A stretch of DNA of 31,736 bases, taken from positions 1 to 31,736 of the forward strand of contig JBFHGX010000033.1 in the NCBI GenBank assembly GCA_041582875.1, written 5' to 3'. A program made the translations under genes and the position numbers. Of the stretch, positions 31,411 to 31,736 are shown piece by piece; positions within the stretch are counted from its first letter, which is position 1, and the number at the start of each line of letters is the position of its first letter. The stretch comes from UBA6244 sp041582875 (lineage in GTDB: Bacteria; Bacteroidota; Bacteroidia; Bacteroidales; F082). The notes below the pieces were generated by a model. The model was not told the origin of the DNA, ran no database searches, and was given only the letters and a program-made list of their open reading frames with translations.

Positions 31411-31736
31411 TAGCCCGATAATTTACGAAATGCCTTGCCGATATTCTTGATGATATCGCTGGCGATAAGTGATTCTTGGGTGTTTTCTTTCAAGGCCAGA
31501 TCGCCTGCCAAACCATGCAAGTAAACTCCTATAATACTTGCCATTCCAGGTGTGTACCCTTGTGCCAACAGACTTGTAATGATTCCGGTAAGCACATCTC
31601 CGCTACCTCCTGTAGCCATTCCTGGGTTTCCTGTAGAGTTAAAGTAGATATTACCGTCAGGAAACGCGATGCTGGTATGGGCACCCTTCAATATGATATA
31701 AAGCCCATGTTTTATAGCCATTTCCCGCTGTTTTAC
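31410..31736 (-). CDS. nnr: NAD(P)H-hydrate dehydratase (3' part of gene)
   Basis: The C-terminal 108 residues of an ADP/ATP-dependent NAD(P)H-hydrate dehydratase, which repairs hydrated NAD(P)H. The reading frame stays open to the right edge (VKQRE precedes the internal Met at 31721), so the gene is truncated by the window, not broken. Visible family motifs are IILKGAHTSIAFPDG and the nucleotide/substrate loop STGNPGMATGGSGDVLTGII, followed by YLHGLAGDLA and the C-terminal helix. In most bacteria this domain is fused C-terminally to an epimerase domain (YjeF/Nnr), which would lie beyond the edge. Whether the fusion exists here cannot be seen. Confidence 0.92.
   Translation of the reverse strand, partial: VKQREMAIKHGLYIILKGAHTSIAFPDGNIYFNSTGNPGMATGGSGDVLTGIITSLLAQGYTPGMASIIGVYLHGLAGDLALKENTQESLIASDIIKNIGKAFRKLSG

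Overview
The window looks like a chromosomal segment of a Bacteroidota member, most likely an anaerobic or facultative, free-living Bacteroidales/Marinilabiliales-type organism. The signs are CarboxypepD_reg-like TonB-dependent receptors, a type IX secretion C-terminal domain, repeated Bacteroidota-type -7 promoter boxes (TAnnTTTG), scarce Shine-Dalgarno sequences and AT-rich DNA. The lineage is inferred from these traits, not from a database match. No rRNA, tRNA, CRISPR array, prophage or complete insertion sequence is visible.

Layout. 1-234: start of a nucleotide pyrophosphatase/phosphodiesterase lipoprotein gene, cut by the window edge. 278-6203 (all minus): two paralogous TonB-dependent receptors. 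The upstream one sits behind a complete FMN riboswitch unit: promoter, aptamer, and an intrinsic terminator whose 5' arm can pair with the aptamer's own 5' strand. 6215-7599 (minus): an atypical thioredoxin with a C-x6-C active site, then a thioredoxin-reductase-like flavoprotein lacking the NADPH-binding arginines. 7718-8500: a cytosolic NlpC/P60 muropeptide endopeptidase, divergent from pgpH (c-di-AMP phosphodiesterase), which converges on a WbqC-family gene. 11402-12303 (minus): a lipoprotein thioredoxin and its cytosolic paralogue, with an OhrR-like palindrome at the promoter. 12440-12889: an orphan IS1595-type zinc-ribbon protein. 13008-15098 (minus): a secreted C10 cysteine protease with two CUB-like domains and a type IX sorting domain. 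15347-18941 (plus): hutI, a phosphomannomutase/phosphoglucomutase, and a DUF2279 membrane protein.

18977-26622 (minus): two large sensor kinases. One is a 1608-residue hybrid kinase with seven PAS domains and an intact receiver. The other is a 921-residue kinase ending in a degenerate receiver. 26793-29586 (minus): a two-gene citrate lyase operon whose first gene fuses the acyl carrier subunit (CitD) to the beta subunit (CitE), followed by citF. 29821-31356 (plus): a candidate structured leader RNA ahead of a small ICMT-like membrane methyltransferase, then a thioredoxin-fold/glutaredoxin fusion and a stand-alone GroES paralogue. 31410-31736 (minus): the 3' end of nnr.

How the parts fit. The strongest candidate system is outer-membrane flavin acquisition: an FMN-repressed TonB receptor with a tandem paralogue. 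Secondary themes are several non-canonical thiol-redox proteins in three loci, a compact citrate lyase operon for anaerobic citrate cleavage, and an uncharacterised attenuator-like leader directly abutting a start codon.
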